Shown here: one piece after another, positions 34,225 through 43,470 of the stretch
Layout of the letters: each line of letters starts with the position of its first letter
Numbering within the stretch: the stretch's first letter is position 1
Source of the DNA: Kordia aestuariivivens
GTDB taxonomy: Bacteria; Bacteroidota; Bacteroidia; Flavobacteriales; Flavobacteriaceae
Assembly: GCF_014397005.1 (NCBI RefSeq)
Contig: NZ_JACGWS010000023.1
Location: 1 to 54,277 of the forward strand
DNA: 54,277 nt
Reading direction: 5' to 3'
Made by a program: the position numbers and the translations under genes
The notes under the pieces: model-generated
Databases searched by the model: none
What the model was told of the DNA's origin: nothing
The model's input: the letters and a program-made list of their open reading frames with translations, nothing else

Positions 34225-34245
34225 TGATTTTCAGACAGAAAATCA
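34225..34245 (+). terminator. Weak hairpin after the LacI-family gene
   Basis: TGATTTTC and GAAAATCA enclose a 5-base loop, starting 5 bases after the stop. There is only a weak T run, so this is a candidate terminator. Confidence 0.45.
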
Positions 34246-34331
34246 TCATTTATTCAAGAAATTAATTAGCAGATTAATAATTTTATAGTGGCTGTTTCAA
34301 AAAAACTACTATATTTACAGCATAAAAATCG

Positions 34332-34416
34332 AAACTTATATTTTTATCTCTCAAATTAAAAATAAGTTTTGATAAGTCATCGCGCTTATCGTAGTATTAA
34401 CTAATTACTATACGAT
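34332..34416 (+). promoter_or_regulatory. Three successive inverted repeats in the MFS gene leader
   Basis: AAACTTATATTTTTA/TAAAAATAAGTTT (34332-34369), GATAAG/CTTATC (34371-34390) and ATCGTAGTA/TACTATACGAT (34388-34416) follow each other up to the base before ATG 34418. The last two overlap, so they are mutually exclusive folds, as in attenuators or start-site masking. No T tract follows. The role is inferred. Confidence 0.4.
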
Positions 34417-34417
34417 A

Positions 34418-35992
34418 ATGGAAAAGCGTAAGTTAAGTTTTTGGGAAATTTGGAACATGAGTTTCGGTTTCTTAGGAATACAATTCGGGTTTGCCTTGCA
34501 AGGTGGATTCATGTCTAGAATATTTCAAACTCTTGGTGCCGCTAAAGATGACATTCCGATGTTATGGATTGCTGCTCCGCTAACAGGTTTAATAGTTCAA
34601 CCTATTATTGGATATCTGAGTGATCGTACTTGGCATTCCAGACTGGGAAGAAGGAGACCTTATTTCCTCATTGGAGCTATTCTGAGTTCACTCGCATTAT
34701 TCTTTGTTCCACATTCACCAGCTTTATGGATGGCAGCAGGTTTCCTTTGGATTCTTGATGCTTCTATTAATATTTCAATGGAACCTTTTAGAGCATTAGT
34801 TGCCGATAAATTAACTGAATCACAACGATCGTATGGTTTTGTCGTGCAAACACTAATTATCGGAATTGGAACTTGGGTTGCTAGTAACTTACCTTGGATG
34901 ATTTCTAAGCTTGGTGTCAGTGATGCAGCAGCAACAGGAGTTGTTCCTATGTCTGTAAAAGTAGCGTTTGCTATTGGAGCTTTTGTATTTATGATCAGTA
35001 TTCTGTACACCATTTTTACAACAACAGAATATCCTCCTGAAGATATGGAGGAATTTGAAAGAGAGAAAAAGCAAAAAAACAGATTCATTCCCGATATTCT
35101 TGAAAATATTGGAAGCATGCCCACAACGATGAAACGTTTAGGTGTCATTCAATTTTTTAGTTGGTTTGCTTTCTTTACGATGTGGAGTATGGCAAATCCT
35201 GCACTAACGGAACATGTATTCAATACGCCAAATCCAACAGCAGAAGTCTACGAAAAAGCAGAAAAAAACAATCGCTTCAAAAATACAAACACAAGTGCTT
35301 TTTTAGCAATTGCTGCAAAAGACAGTGTATTTGTAAAAAATGCGATCAAAGACACATTAATTGCAGATGCTACCATAGCTAAAGAAGTTCTTACTTCGTA
35401 TAGTGCATTAAAAAGTGAATCTGAAAAGCTAAATTACTTAAAAACCAGAGCAACTTCTTTTCAAAGTAAAAAAGTATGGTATTGGGTAAGCAATGATAAA
35501 TTTCAAAAATCATCAAACTTAGTCGGTTCTTACATGGGAACGTATGGATTATCATCTATGGTTTTTGCTTTAGTACTTGTCCTCTACACTTCAAGAAGGC
35601 GAATCAATAGAAAATTTGTACATATGGGTTCCTTAATTCTTGGTGGAATCGGATTCATCATGATGTATTTTGTTCCTTCTCCCGATTACCTTTTCATTAG
35701 TTTCATACTTATTGGTTTTGCTTGGGGAAGTATTCTATCTATGCCGTATGCAATGCTATCAAGTTCGGTTGATCCAAAGAAAATGGGTGTTATCATGGGA
35801 ATCTTCAATATGTTTATTGTCATTCCTCAAATTATTGCCGCTTTGGGTGGAATCAACTTTATCACAGGACTTTTTGGTGAAGGCGCTATCAATGCGATGA
35901 TCTTAGCTGGAGTCAGTTTAATCATTGCTGGACTCTGCAATTTCTTAATCACCAACAAAAACGCTATTAGTTACCAATCAGAAGAATCATAA
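34418..35992 (+). CDS. MFS sugar transporter (SLC45/maltose-type)
   Basis: A 524-aa major-facilitator symporter with about 12 transmembrane helices. The start (MEKRKLSFWEIWNMSFGFLGIQFGF) and the loop GYLSDRTWHSRLGRRRPYFLIGA (~65-90) are typical of the glycoside-pentoside/SLC45-like maltose carriers of Bacteroidota. An unusual soluble insert of about 100 residues (~270-370, rich in Lys/Glu and Ala) lies between helices 7 and 8. It is first in the plus-strand maltose operon, 5 bp before the beta-phosphoglucomutase gene, and probably moves maltose from periplasm to cytoplasm for phosphorolysis. Confidence 0.85.
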   Translation: MEKRKLSFWEIWNMSFGFLGIQFGFALQGGFMSRIFQTLGAAKDDIPMLWIAAPLTGLIVQPIIGYLSDRTWHSRLGRRRPYFLIGAILSSLALFFVPHSPALWMAAGFLWILDASINISMEPFRALVADKLTESQRSYGFVVQTLIIGIGTWVASNLPWMISKLGVSDAAATGVVPMSVKVAFAIGAFVFMISILYTIFTTTEYPPEDMEEFEREKKQKNRFIPDILENIGSMPTTMKRLGVIQFFSWFAFFTMWSMANPALTEHVFNTPNPTAEVYEKAEKNNRFKNTNTSAFLAIAAKDSVFVKNAIKDTLIADATIAKEVLTSYSALKSESEKLNYLKTRATSFQSKKVWYWVSNDKFQKSSNLVGSYMGTYGLSSMVFALVLVLYTSRRRINRKFVHMGSLILGGIGFIMMYFVPSPDYLFISFILIGFAWGSILSMPYAMLSSSVDPKKMGVIMGIFNMFIVIPQIIAALGGINFITGLFGEGAINAMILAGVSLIIAGLCNFLITNKNAISYQSEES

Positions 35993-35997
35993 ATAGA

Positions 35998-36657
35998 ATG
36001 ATGAACAAAAAAGGATTTATATTTGATTTAGATGGTGTCATTGTTGATACTGCAAAATATCATTACCTATCGTGGAAATCACTTGCCAACGAATTAGGTT
36101 TTGACATCACGCTAGAACAAAACGAACAACTCAAAGGAGTCAGTAGAGTCCGTTCCCTAGAAATTATATTAGGCTGGGGAAACAAAACACTCACCGAAGA
36201 AGCGTTCGCAAAATACATGGCAGAGAAAAACGATAACTACTTATCACATATTGCACAAATGGACGCAGGAGAAATTCTTCCTGATATCCCAAAAACACTC
36301 AACTATTTACAAGAAACACAGCAAGGAATTGCTTTAGGATCTGCAAGTAAAAACGCGCGTAAAATTTTACAAAAAGTAAACTTATACGAAACGTTTCAAG
36401 CTATTGTTGACGGAAATGATGTCAGCAAAGCAAAACCCGATCCGGAAGTATTTCTCATTGCTGCACAACAACTAAACACAGTACCAACGGATTGTATTGT
36501 ATTTGAAGATTCTGTCGCTGGCGTTACTGCCGCAAATGCCGCAGGAATGATTTCTATCGGAATTGGTTCCGACGAAACACTCGGTCATGCAGACTATGTC
36601 TTCAACGATTTTACCGAAATACAAACCCGTTTTATAGAAGAATTAATAAATAGATAA
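35998..36657 (+). CDS. pgmB: Beta-phosphoglucomutase
   Basis: A 219-aa HAD-family mutase converting beta-glucose-1-phosphate to glucose-6-phosphate. The nucleophile loop is FDLDGVIVDTAKYH (Asp10, general acid/base Asp12), with the helical cap motif LKGVSRVRSLEIIL, motif II GSASKNA, motif III KAKPDPEVF and motif IV FEDSVAGVTAANAAG. The first two codons are both ATG; either could start. It takes the product of the GH65 phosphorylase encoded 79 bp downstream. This pairing is the classic maltose phosphorolysis route. Confidence 0.95.
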   Translation: MMNKKGFIFDLDGVIVDTAKYHYLSWKSLANELGFDITLEQNEQLKGVSRVRSLEIILGWGNKTLTEEAFAKYMAEKNDNYLSHIAQMDAGEILPDIPKTLNYLQETQQGIALGSASKNARKILQKVNLYETFQAIVDGNDVSKAKPDPEVFLIAAQQLNTVPTDCIVFEDSVAGVTAANAAGMISIGIGSDETLGHADYVFNDFTEIQTRFIEELINR

Positions 36658-36736
36658 TAGAAAAGGTGAACGCTTAGCGAGAAAAGTCTAAAAGCGCAGC
36701 GATCTAGATTCTAATATCTTACATCTCAAAAAAGAA

Positions 36737-39043
36737 ATGAATCAGAATTATATACAACCAGATAACTGGTCTATCATCGAAGAAGGATTTGATACCGAAA
36801 GTGTCAAATCTTCCGAAAGTCTCTTTAGCATCGGAAACGGCGCTATGGGACAACGAGCTAATTTTGAAGAATACTACTCTGGATCAACATTTCAGGGAAG
36901 TTATATAGCAGGCGTATACTATCCAGACAAAACAAAAGTTGGTTGGTGGAAAAACGGGTATCCCGAATACTTTGCCAAAGTACTAAACGCACCCAATTGG
37001 ATCGGAATCAACGTAACCATCAATGATGAAATCTTAGATTTAAACACGTGTAAAAAAGTAGCAAACTTTCGCCGTGAACTCAACATGAAAGAAGGTTGGT
37101 ACGAGCGTACATTTACTGCAACCTTACAAAACGACATAGAAATAGAAATTGCTTCAAAACGATTTCTAAGTTTGGACATTGACGAAGTTGGTGCCATTGC
37201 ATACAGTGTCAAACTAATCAATAGTAATGCAACTATAAAATATACACCGTATTTAGATGCCGGAATCGAAAATGAAGATACCAACTGGGAAGAAAAATTC
37301 TGGGAAACTATTCAAGTAAAAGAAGATGAAAATCAAGCATTTATAGTTGCCAAAACACTAAAAACAGACTTTCACGCGTGTACATTCATGCAAACAGAAG
37401 TAAATCTCAACGGAAAGTCACTAGATGTACCAACGAATGTTTCTGAAAAATCTGCTGAAATTGCATTTCACTATACACAAGAAGTCAAAGCAAACGAAAC
37501 CTATACCATTTACAAATACGGAGGCTATACGGTTTGTACAAATCACGATAAAAACGAACTCATTACTGCTGCCCAAAAAGCGTTACAAAATGCTACTTCA
37601 CTAGGATTTAATGCGCTACTTGAAAAGCAAAAAGAAGCTTGGGCAAAAATCTGGGAAATGGCAGACATTACCATTGAAGGTGATGTAAAAGCACAACAAG
37701 GAATTCGTTTCAACATCTTTCAACTCAATCAAACCTACTTAGGAAAAGATTCGCGACTCAACATTGGTCCAAAAGGATTCACTGGCGAAAAATATGGCGG
37801 AAGCACCTATTGGGACACGGAAGCGTATTGCATTCCGTTTTACATGACCACGAAAGATCAGCAAGTAGCCCGAAACCTATTGCAATATCGCTACAATCAC
37901 TTAGAAAAAGCGATTGAAAACGCGCAAAAACTTGGATTCAACAATGGTGCAGCACTCTATCCAATGGTAACGATGAATGGCGAAGAATGTCATAATGAGT
38001 GGGAAATCACCTTTGAAGAAATTCACCGAAACGGCGCCATCGCATTTGCAATTTACAACTACACACGCTACACGGGCGACTACAGCTACATTCCAGAAAT
38101 GGGCTTAGAAGTCATGATCGGAATTGCACGTTTTTGGCATCAAAGAGCTACGTTTTCCACAGCAAAAGACAAATACGTAATACTTGGAGTTACAGGTCCA
38201 AACGAATACGAAAACAACGTCAACAATAATTGGTACACTAACTACATTGCACAATGGTGTATCAAATTTGCACAAGAAAACATTCAAAAAGTAAAACAAA
38301 AATACGCTTCTGATTACGATCGCATCATGCAAAAAGTACGCTTGTCCGAGCAAGAAATCTCATCGTGGATGGAAGTTGCCGAAAACATGTACTTTCCATA
38401 CAGCGAACAATACGGCGTGTACTTACAACAAGATGGTTTTCTAGACAAAGACTTGGTTAGTGTTGCCGATTTAGATCAATCACAGCGACCAATCAATCAA
38501 AAATGGAGTTGGGATCGCATCCTACGTTCACCATACATCAAACAAGCCGATACATTGCAAGGTTTCTACTTCTTTGAAGATCATTTCACCAAAGAAGCAC
38601 TCGAAAAACATTTCGATTTCTACGAACCATTTACGGTACATGAATCGTCACTTTCGCCTTGTGTACATAGCGTTCAAGCGGCAAAACTAGACAAAATGGA
38701 TCTCGCATATACGTTCTATCTCAGAACATCGCGACTCGATTTAGACGATTACAACAAAGAAGTGGAAGAAGGTTTACACATTACCTCTATGGCAGGAACT
38801 TGGATGAGTATTGTTGAAGGATTTGGCGGCATGCGAATGAAAAACGACACACTTTCCTTTGAACCACGAATTCCATGGCAATGGAAAGGCTATTCGTTCA
38901 AAGTAAACTTTAGAAATCACATTCTAAAAATAAACGTTACACACAAAGGCACTTCCTTCGAACTCGAAAAAGGCGATGATTTAATCATTCTTGTCGATGG
39001 AAAAAAAGTAGCCGTTTCACCAAACGATTTGGTTACGGTGTAA
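36737..39043 (+). CDS. GH65 maltose phosphorylase
   Basis: A 768-aa glycoside hydrolase family 65 enzyme that splits maltose with phosphate into glucose and beta-glucose-1-phosphate. The catalytic Glu490 is in TGPNEYENNVNNNWYTNY, and the phosphate-binding stretch is SSLSPCVHSVQA (~640). The N-terminal beta-sandwich (~1-270), the (alpha/alpha)6 barrel and the C-terminal jelly roll are all present. There is no signal peptide, so it is cytoplasmic. It acts with the adjacent pgmB. Related activities (kojibiose, trehalose phosphorylase) cannot be ruled out, but the locus favours maltose. Confidence 0.92.
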   Translation: MNQNYIQPDNWSIIEEGFDTESVKSSESLFSIGNGAMGQRANFEEYYSGSTFQGSYIAGVYYPDKTKVGWWKNGYPEYFAKVLNAPNWIGINVTINDEILDLNTCKKVANFRRELNMKEGWYERTFTATLQNDIEIEIASKRFLSLDIDEVGAIAYSVKLINSNATIKYTPYLDAGIENEDTNWEEKFWETIQVKEDENQAFIVAKTLKTDFHACTFMQTEVNLNGKSLDVPTNVSEKSAEIAFHYTQEVKANETYTIYKYGGYTVCTNHDKNELITAAQKALQNATSLGFNALLEKQKEAWAKIWEMADITIEGDVKAQQGIRFNIFQLNQTYLGKDSRLNIGPKGFTGEKYGGSTYWDTEAYCIPFYMTTKDQQVARNLLQYRYNHLEKAIENAQKLGFNNGAALYPMVTMNGEECHNEWEITFEEIHRNGAIAFAIYNYTRYTGDYSYIPEMGLEVMIGIARFWHQRATFSTAKDKYVILGVTGPNEYENNVNNNWYTNYIAQWCIKFAQENIQKVKQKYASDYDRIMQKVRLSEQEISSWMEVAENMYFPYSEQYGVYLQQDGFLDKDLVSVADLDQSQRPINQKWSWDRILRSPYIKQADTLQGFYFFEDHFTKEALEKHFDFYEPFTVHESSLSPCVHSVQAAKLDKMDLAYTFYLRTSRLDLDDYNKEVEEGLHITSMAGTWMSIVEGFGGMRMKNDTLSFEPRIPWQWKGYSFKVNFRNHILKINVTHKGTSFELEKGDDLIILVDGKKVAVSPNDLVTV

Positions 39044-39046
39044 TCT

Positions 39047-39121
39047 GAATTATTTGGAGTTATTCCCTGCTTTCCGCTGTATCTTTTTTTGCCATATAGC
39101 AAAGCAAAAAAAGGATGCCGC
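39047..39121. repeat. Degenerate dispersed element after the GH65 gene
   Basis: The stretch containing GCTTTCCGCTGTATC, a T7 run, an inverted AAAAAAAGG and GCCGCTGCAATCAGG looks like a gene-end repeat I associate with many Flavobacteriia genomes. It may be distantly related to the elements at 47609 and 49034 (shared TTTCCGCnGTAT). Confidence 0.4.
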
Positions 39122-39190
39122 TGCAATCAGGACTAGGGCGTTGATAGTATTGAGTAATTAGATATTAGTATTGAGATATTTCATATTTTC

Positions 39191-39250
39191 ATTCCGCACT
39201 TAATGCGGAATCCACTTAGATTTTCAGTAGATTCCTGCCTGCGCAGGAAT
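39191..39250. repeat. Paired palindromes including a dRS3-like repeat
   Basis: ATTCCGC/GCGGAAT (39191-39211) is followed by ATTCCTGC-CTGC-GCAGGAAT (39231-39250) and GAC. The second fits the 20-bp ATTCC(N)GGAAT plan of neisserial dRS3 repeats with one changed pair. It sits between the GH65 and GH13 genes. Confidence 0.6.
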
Positions 39251-39289
39251 GACATCTAGAATTTAAGTTTCACTAAAAAATAAATTTCG

Positions 39290-41254
39290 ATGAAAAAAAT
39301 AATCATAGTTACACTACTTACGTTTTTCTTCTCTTGCAATACAAAAGAAGAAAAAACAGCTATAAACTCAACTAAAATTTCATCATCAGAAGCGATAACA
39401 GTTGCAAATGAAATTGAACGTATAGAGCCACCACATTGGTGGGTTGGTTTCAAAAACACCAAACTGCAACTGCTTATAAAACATCCTGAGATTTCAAAAG
39501 CAACACCCAAAATTTCATACGAAGGTGTTTCCATTGAAAAAATTACCAAAGGAGAAAGTCCTAACTATCTATTCATTGACCTAACAATTGCTGAAAATAC
39601 CGCAGCAGGAAAATTCAATATCGTTTTTGAACAAAAGGACGGTTCAACATTGACACAAACCTACGAACTCAAAACACGCACAAAACCAGCAGAAAACTAT
39701 ATTGGTTTTGACAGTTCGGATGTATTGTACTTAATCACGCCCGATCGTTTTGCAAATGGAGATACTACAAATGACATTCCGCGAAAACGTTCAAGAATTA
39801 CGGAATCTGGAGAAAAAGTAACCATGCTCAAAGAAGCAACGATCAATCGTAAAGACGATTATGCGCGTCATGGCGGCGATATCAAAGGAATCACACAACA
39901 TCTCAATTACATTGACGATATGGGATTTACAGCAATTTGGTCGTGTCCGTTACTCACGAACGATATGCCACAATCTTCCTATCACGGCTACGCAATCACA
40001 GATTATTACGAAGTAGATCCGCGTTTTGGAACATTTGCCGAATACAAAGAATTGGCAGACAAATCCAACGATCGCGGTATAAAACTCATCATGGATCAAG
40101 TGGCAAATCATTGCGGCTTGGAACATTGGTGGATGAAAGATTTACCGTTTAAGGATTGGGTAAACTTTCAAAAAGAATTTGAAAATGGCGAAAAACTAAA
40201 CCATTCAAATCACCGAAGAACATCCAATCAAGATGGTTACGCTTCCAAAAGTGACAAAGCAGGAATGGCAAACGGTTGGTTTGTACAAGCAATGCCCGAT
40301 CTCAATCAGCGAAATCCATTCATGGCAACGTACATTATTCAAAACAGTATTTGGTGGATTGAATCCATAGGATTAAGTGGCATTCGCCAAGATACCTATC
40401 CGTATCCTGACAAAGAATTTATGAGCAAATGGGCAGGTGCCATCATGACGGAATATCCTAACTTTTCAATTGTTGGCGAAGAATGGAGTTACAATCCGTT
40501 ACTCATTGGATATTGGCAAACAGGCGCAAACAACAAAGATGGTTATGAAAGTAATCTAAAATCTACGATGGATTTTGCCATGCAACGCAAAACGGTGGAA
40601 GCGCTATCGGAAGAAGAATCGTGGGACAAAGGTTTGGTGAAAATCTATGAAGGTTTGGCAAACGACTTTCATTATGCAAGTCCAAAAGACATCATGATAT
40701 TTCCAGACAATCACGATATGAGTCGCATCTTTACACAATTCAACGGCGATGTAGCAAACACAAAAATGGCGCTGAGTTATCAATTAGTATTACCTAGAAT
40801 TCCACAACTCTATTACGGAACGGAAATCTTAATGAACGACTTTGCAAAACCGGGCGATCACGGATTAATTAGAACCGATTTCCCTGGCGGTTGGCAAGGT
40901 GATACGGCAAATGCATTTACTGGTGAAGGTTTAACTGCCGAGCAAAAAGACATGCAAAACTATCTCAAAAAAGTATTGAACTTTCGTAAAACCAGCAAAG
41001 CCATTCACGAAGGGAAAACAACACATTTTGCACCTTTCATGGGAACATATTTTCTATTCAGAACGTTAGGCGATAAAACAGTGGTGCATATCATCAACAA
41101 AAACGAAAAAGAAATTACAATTGATCTCAAGCGCTATGCAGAAATGAATTTAAAAGGAAAAACGCTGACAAATATCATCACAGGCAAAACATTCACATGG
41201 AATGATGCCATTCTATTAAAGGAAAAAGGAAGTTTGATACTAACAACGAAATAA
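39290..41254 (+). CDS. GH13 neopullulanase/cyclomaltodextrinase-like lipoprotein (SusA-like)
   Basis: A 654-aa periplasmic or envelope enzyme that hydrolyses maltodextrins or cyclodextrins. The lipoprotein signal is MKKIIIVTLLTFFFSC (Cys16). An N-terminal cyclomaltodextrinase-type beta domain (~45-135, IEPPHWWVGFKNTKLQLLIK) precedes the barrel. The catalytic residues are Asp368 (GIRQDTYPYP), Glu397 (IVGEEWSYN) and Asp476 (PDNHDMSR). A C-terminal beta domain ends at ILTTK. It is preceded by palindromic repeats and followed by a dRS3-like repeat. In function it parallels SusA of Bacteroides. Confidence 0.92.
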   Translation: MKKIIIVTLLTFFFSCNTKEEKTAINSTKISSSEAITVANEIERIEPPHWWVGFKNTKLQLLIKHPEISKATPKISYEGVSIEKITKGESPNYLFIDLTIAENTAAGKFNIVFEQKDGSTLTQTYELKTRTKPAENYIGFDSSDVLYLITPDRFANGDTTNDIPRKRSRITESGEKVTMLKEATINRKDDYARHGGDIKGITQHLNYIDDMGFTAIWSCPLLTNDMPQSSYHGYAITDYYEVDPRFGTFAEYKELADKSNDRGIKLIMDQVANHCGLEHWWMKDLPFKDWVNFQKEFENGEKLNHSNHRRTSNQDGYASKSDKAGMANGWFVQAMPDLNQRNPFMATYIIQNSIWWIESIGLSGIRQDTYPYPDKEFMSKWAGAIMTEYPNFSIVGEEWSYNPLLIGYWQTGANNKDGYESNLKSTMDFAMQRKTVEALSEEESWDKGLVKIYEGLANDFHYASPKDIMIFPDNHDMSRIFTQFNGDVANTKMALSYQLVLPRIPQLYYGTEILMNDFAKPGDHGLIRTDFPGGWQGDTANAFTGEGLTAEQKDMQNYLKKVLNFRKTSKAIHEGKTTHFAPFMGTYFLFRTLGDKTVVHIINKNEKEITIDLKRYAEMNLKGKTLTNIITGKTFTWNDAILLKEKGSLILTTK

Positions 41255-41368
41255 ATATACAGTATTGAGAATTGAGATATTAGTAATGAGATTTACTTAT
41301 TAATTCAATTAAAATGCTCAACACGTCACTTCGAGTGATTTTTTGAAGAAAAATAGTATAACAAATAG

Positions 41369-41388
41369 ATTCCCGCCTGCGCGGGAAT
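41369..41388. repeat. dRS3-like repeat upstream of the esterase gene
   Basis: ATTCCCGCCTGCGCGGGAAT followed by GAC is identical to the 20-bp core plan of the dRS3 repeat known from Neisseria (ATTCCCN8GGGAAT), where such sites are targets of filamentous-phage integration. It lies 12 bases before an ATG, inside the maltose operon. Confidence 0.7.
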
Positions 41389-41400
41389 GACAAAAATGTC

Positions 41401-43467
41401 ATGAAAACAAAACTCACAATCATATTACTTTCGCTACTTTTCCTTTCCTGCAAAGGACAACAAAAAGATGACCATACTGATGGAAAAAAGTCTGTCACGC
41501 TGGTTATAACTAATTTTCCAAGCGATCATGATTTTTCAAAAGACATCTATATTTCAGGCGATTTTGAAGGTTGGTCTGGCGGAAAATCAGAGTTCAAACT
41601 AGAAAAAAAGGATAGCACCTACTACAAAATAACACTTCCAAACCATCTGGAAACAATCAATTTCAAATTTACATTGGGAAGTTGGGAAACTGTTGAACTC
41701 AATAAACAACAGGAAAATATTGAAAACAGAACGTATAGTTTTAAAGAACATCCAGAAATGATACAAGTTTCTATTGGTGCTTGGTCAAACGGAAATACAA
41801 ACAAAACAGCTGCTACCAAACAACAAAATGTACAAACATTTTCGGAAGATTTCAAAATTCCACAACTTGATCGAAATAGAAATATCTTAGTCTATTTGCC
41901 ACCAAACTATGAAAGTTCCAACGATTCATATCCTGTATTGTACATTCATGATGGACAAAATATATTTGACAAAGCAACTTCGTATGCAGGCGAATGGGAA
42001 GTAGATGAAACCTTAAACAAACTTCATCAAACACACGGTTTGGATCTTATTGTGGTTGCGGTTGACAATAGCGAAAAACGCATGCAAGAATATTCGCCTT
42101 GGGAACACAAAAAACATGGAAAACCAGAAGGAAAACAATATATAGATTTTATTGCAAATACACTAAAACCTGCAATTGACAAAACATACAGAACCAAAAA
42201 AGATTCACAAAATACCGCAATCATGGGAAGTTCTATGGGCGGATTGATCTCGCATTATGCCGCTTTTAAATATCCGAATGTATTTGGAAAAGCGGGCGTT
42301 TTCTCGCCGTCGTTTTGGTTTTCAGATAAAATTATTCCGTTCACTAAGGAACATCTGGCAGAAGCCAAAAAATCCAAACTCTACTATTTAATGGGCGGAA
42401 AAGAAGGCGGAAATATGGTGAAAGACTTAAAAAACGTCATAAATTCAATGCAAACAAACGGTTTTCCAAATGATCATTTTTATGTGAAACTTGTGCCAAG
42501 TGGTTCGCACGGTGAAGCATTTTGGCGCTCCGAATTTAAAGAAGCTGTGCTTTGGTTATTTTCAGAAAATGTAAAGATTCAACCGAGCGAAAAACCTGTG
42601 GCAAAAGAAGTCAAAACAGCAAAACTCGCTGGCGGAAAACTCATGCGTGTTGTCGATTTTCCATCAAACTATATCAAACCAAGAAATGTAGATGTTTGGT
42701 TGCCCGAAAACTATTCCGCAACCAAAAAATACAGCGTTTTATACATGCACGATGGACAAAATCTGTTCGACGAAACCACTACTTGGAACAAACAAGAATG
42801 GAAAGTAGATGAAGTGGCTTCAAAATTGATGCTAGCAGGAAAAGTTCAAGATTTTATCGTAGTTGCGCCGTACAATATTCCTGCAATTCGTTGGCAAGAT
42901 TATTTCCCACAAAAAGCATTTGACTACTTAAATGTCGAAACACAAAAGGACATTCACGCGAAAGCAAAAGAAAACAAATTCAGTTTAGCATTTAACGCGG
43001 ATAACTATTTAAAGTTCCTTACGGAAGAACTGAAACCGTATATTGACCAAACCTACGCAACCAAAACCGATCGCGAACATACGTTTGTGGCTGGTTCAAG
43101 TATGGGCGGATTAATTTCGATGTACGCCATGTGTGAATATCCAGAAATTTTTAGTGCAGCAGCGTGCATTTCTACACATTGGGTTGGTTTAATGCCGATG
43201 GAAGACAATCCAATTCCGGATACATTTTTTGCATATATGAGTGAAAACTTGCCTTCGCCAGAAACACACAAATTCTATTTTGATTACGGAACAAAAACGC
43301 TCGATCAGTATTATCCACAATATGCCGAAACGGTGGATATAATTTTTAAGAAAAAAGGATATACAGATACGAATTATAAAAATCTATTGTTTGAAGGTGC
43401 CGATCATTCGGAAAATTCTTGGCAAAAACGATTGGATATTCCGTTTACATTCTTATTAAAGAAATAA
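41401..43467 (+). CDS. Lipoprotein with glycogen-binding module and two tandem esterase domains
   Basis: A 688-aa protein with three parts. Residues 1-17 are a lipoprotein signal (MKTKLTIILLSLLFLSC). Residues ~30-125 form a CBM48/AMPK-like glycogen-binding module (ISGDFEGWSGGKSEFKLEKK ... FKFTLGSWE). Two homologous esterase-D-like alpha/beta-hydrolase domains follow. The first has YPVLYIHDGQNIFD and Ser278 in MGSSMGG, the second YSVLYMHDGQNLFD and Ser567 in AGSSMGG. Each also has its late His (SGSHGEAFW; GADHSENSW). The duplication in one chain is unusual. It may deacylate substituted or bacterial carbohydrates, though no substrate can be named. The GH31 gene starts 3 bp after it. Confidence 0.85.
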   Translation: MKTKLTIILLSLLFLSCKGQQKDDHTDGKKSVTLVITNFPSDHDFSKDIYISGDFEGWSGGKSEFKLEKKDSTYYKITLPNHLETINFKFTLGSWETVELNKQQENIENRTYSFKEHPEMIQVSIGAWSNGNTNKTAATKQQNVQTFSEDFKIPQLDRNRNILVYLPPNYESSNDSYPVLYIHDGQNIFDKATSYAGEWEVDETLNKLHQTHGLDLIVVAVDNSEKRMQEYSPWEHKKHGKPEGKQYIDFIANTLKPAIDKTYRTKKDSQNTAIMGSSMGGLISHYAAFKYPNVFGKAGVFSPSFWFSDKIIPFTKEHLAEAKKSKLYYLMGGKEGGNMVKDLKNVINSMQTNGFPNDHFYVKLVPSGSHGEAFWRSEFKEAVLWLFSENVKIQPSEKPVAKEVKTAKLAGGKLMRVVDFPSNYIKPRNVDVWLPENYSATKKYSVLYMHDGQNLFDETTTWNKQEWKVDEVASKLMLAGKVQDFIVVAPYNIPAIRWQDYFPQKAFDYLNVETQKDIHAKAKENKFSLAFNADNYLKFLTEELKPYIDQTYATKTDREHTFVAGSSMGGLISMYAMCEYPEIFSAAACISTHWVGLMPMEDNPIPDTFFAYMSENLPSPETHKFYFDYGTKTLDQYYPQYAETVDIIFKKKGYTDTNYKNLLFEGADHSENSWQKRLDIPFTFLLKK

Positions 43468-43470
43468 CTT

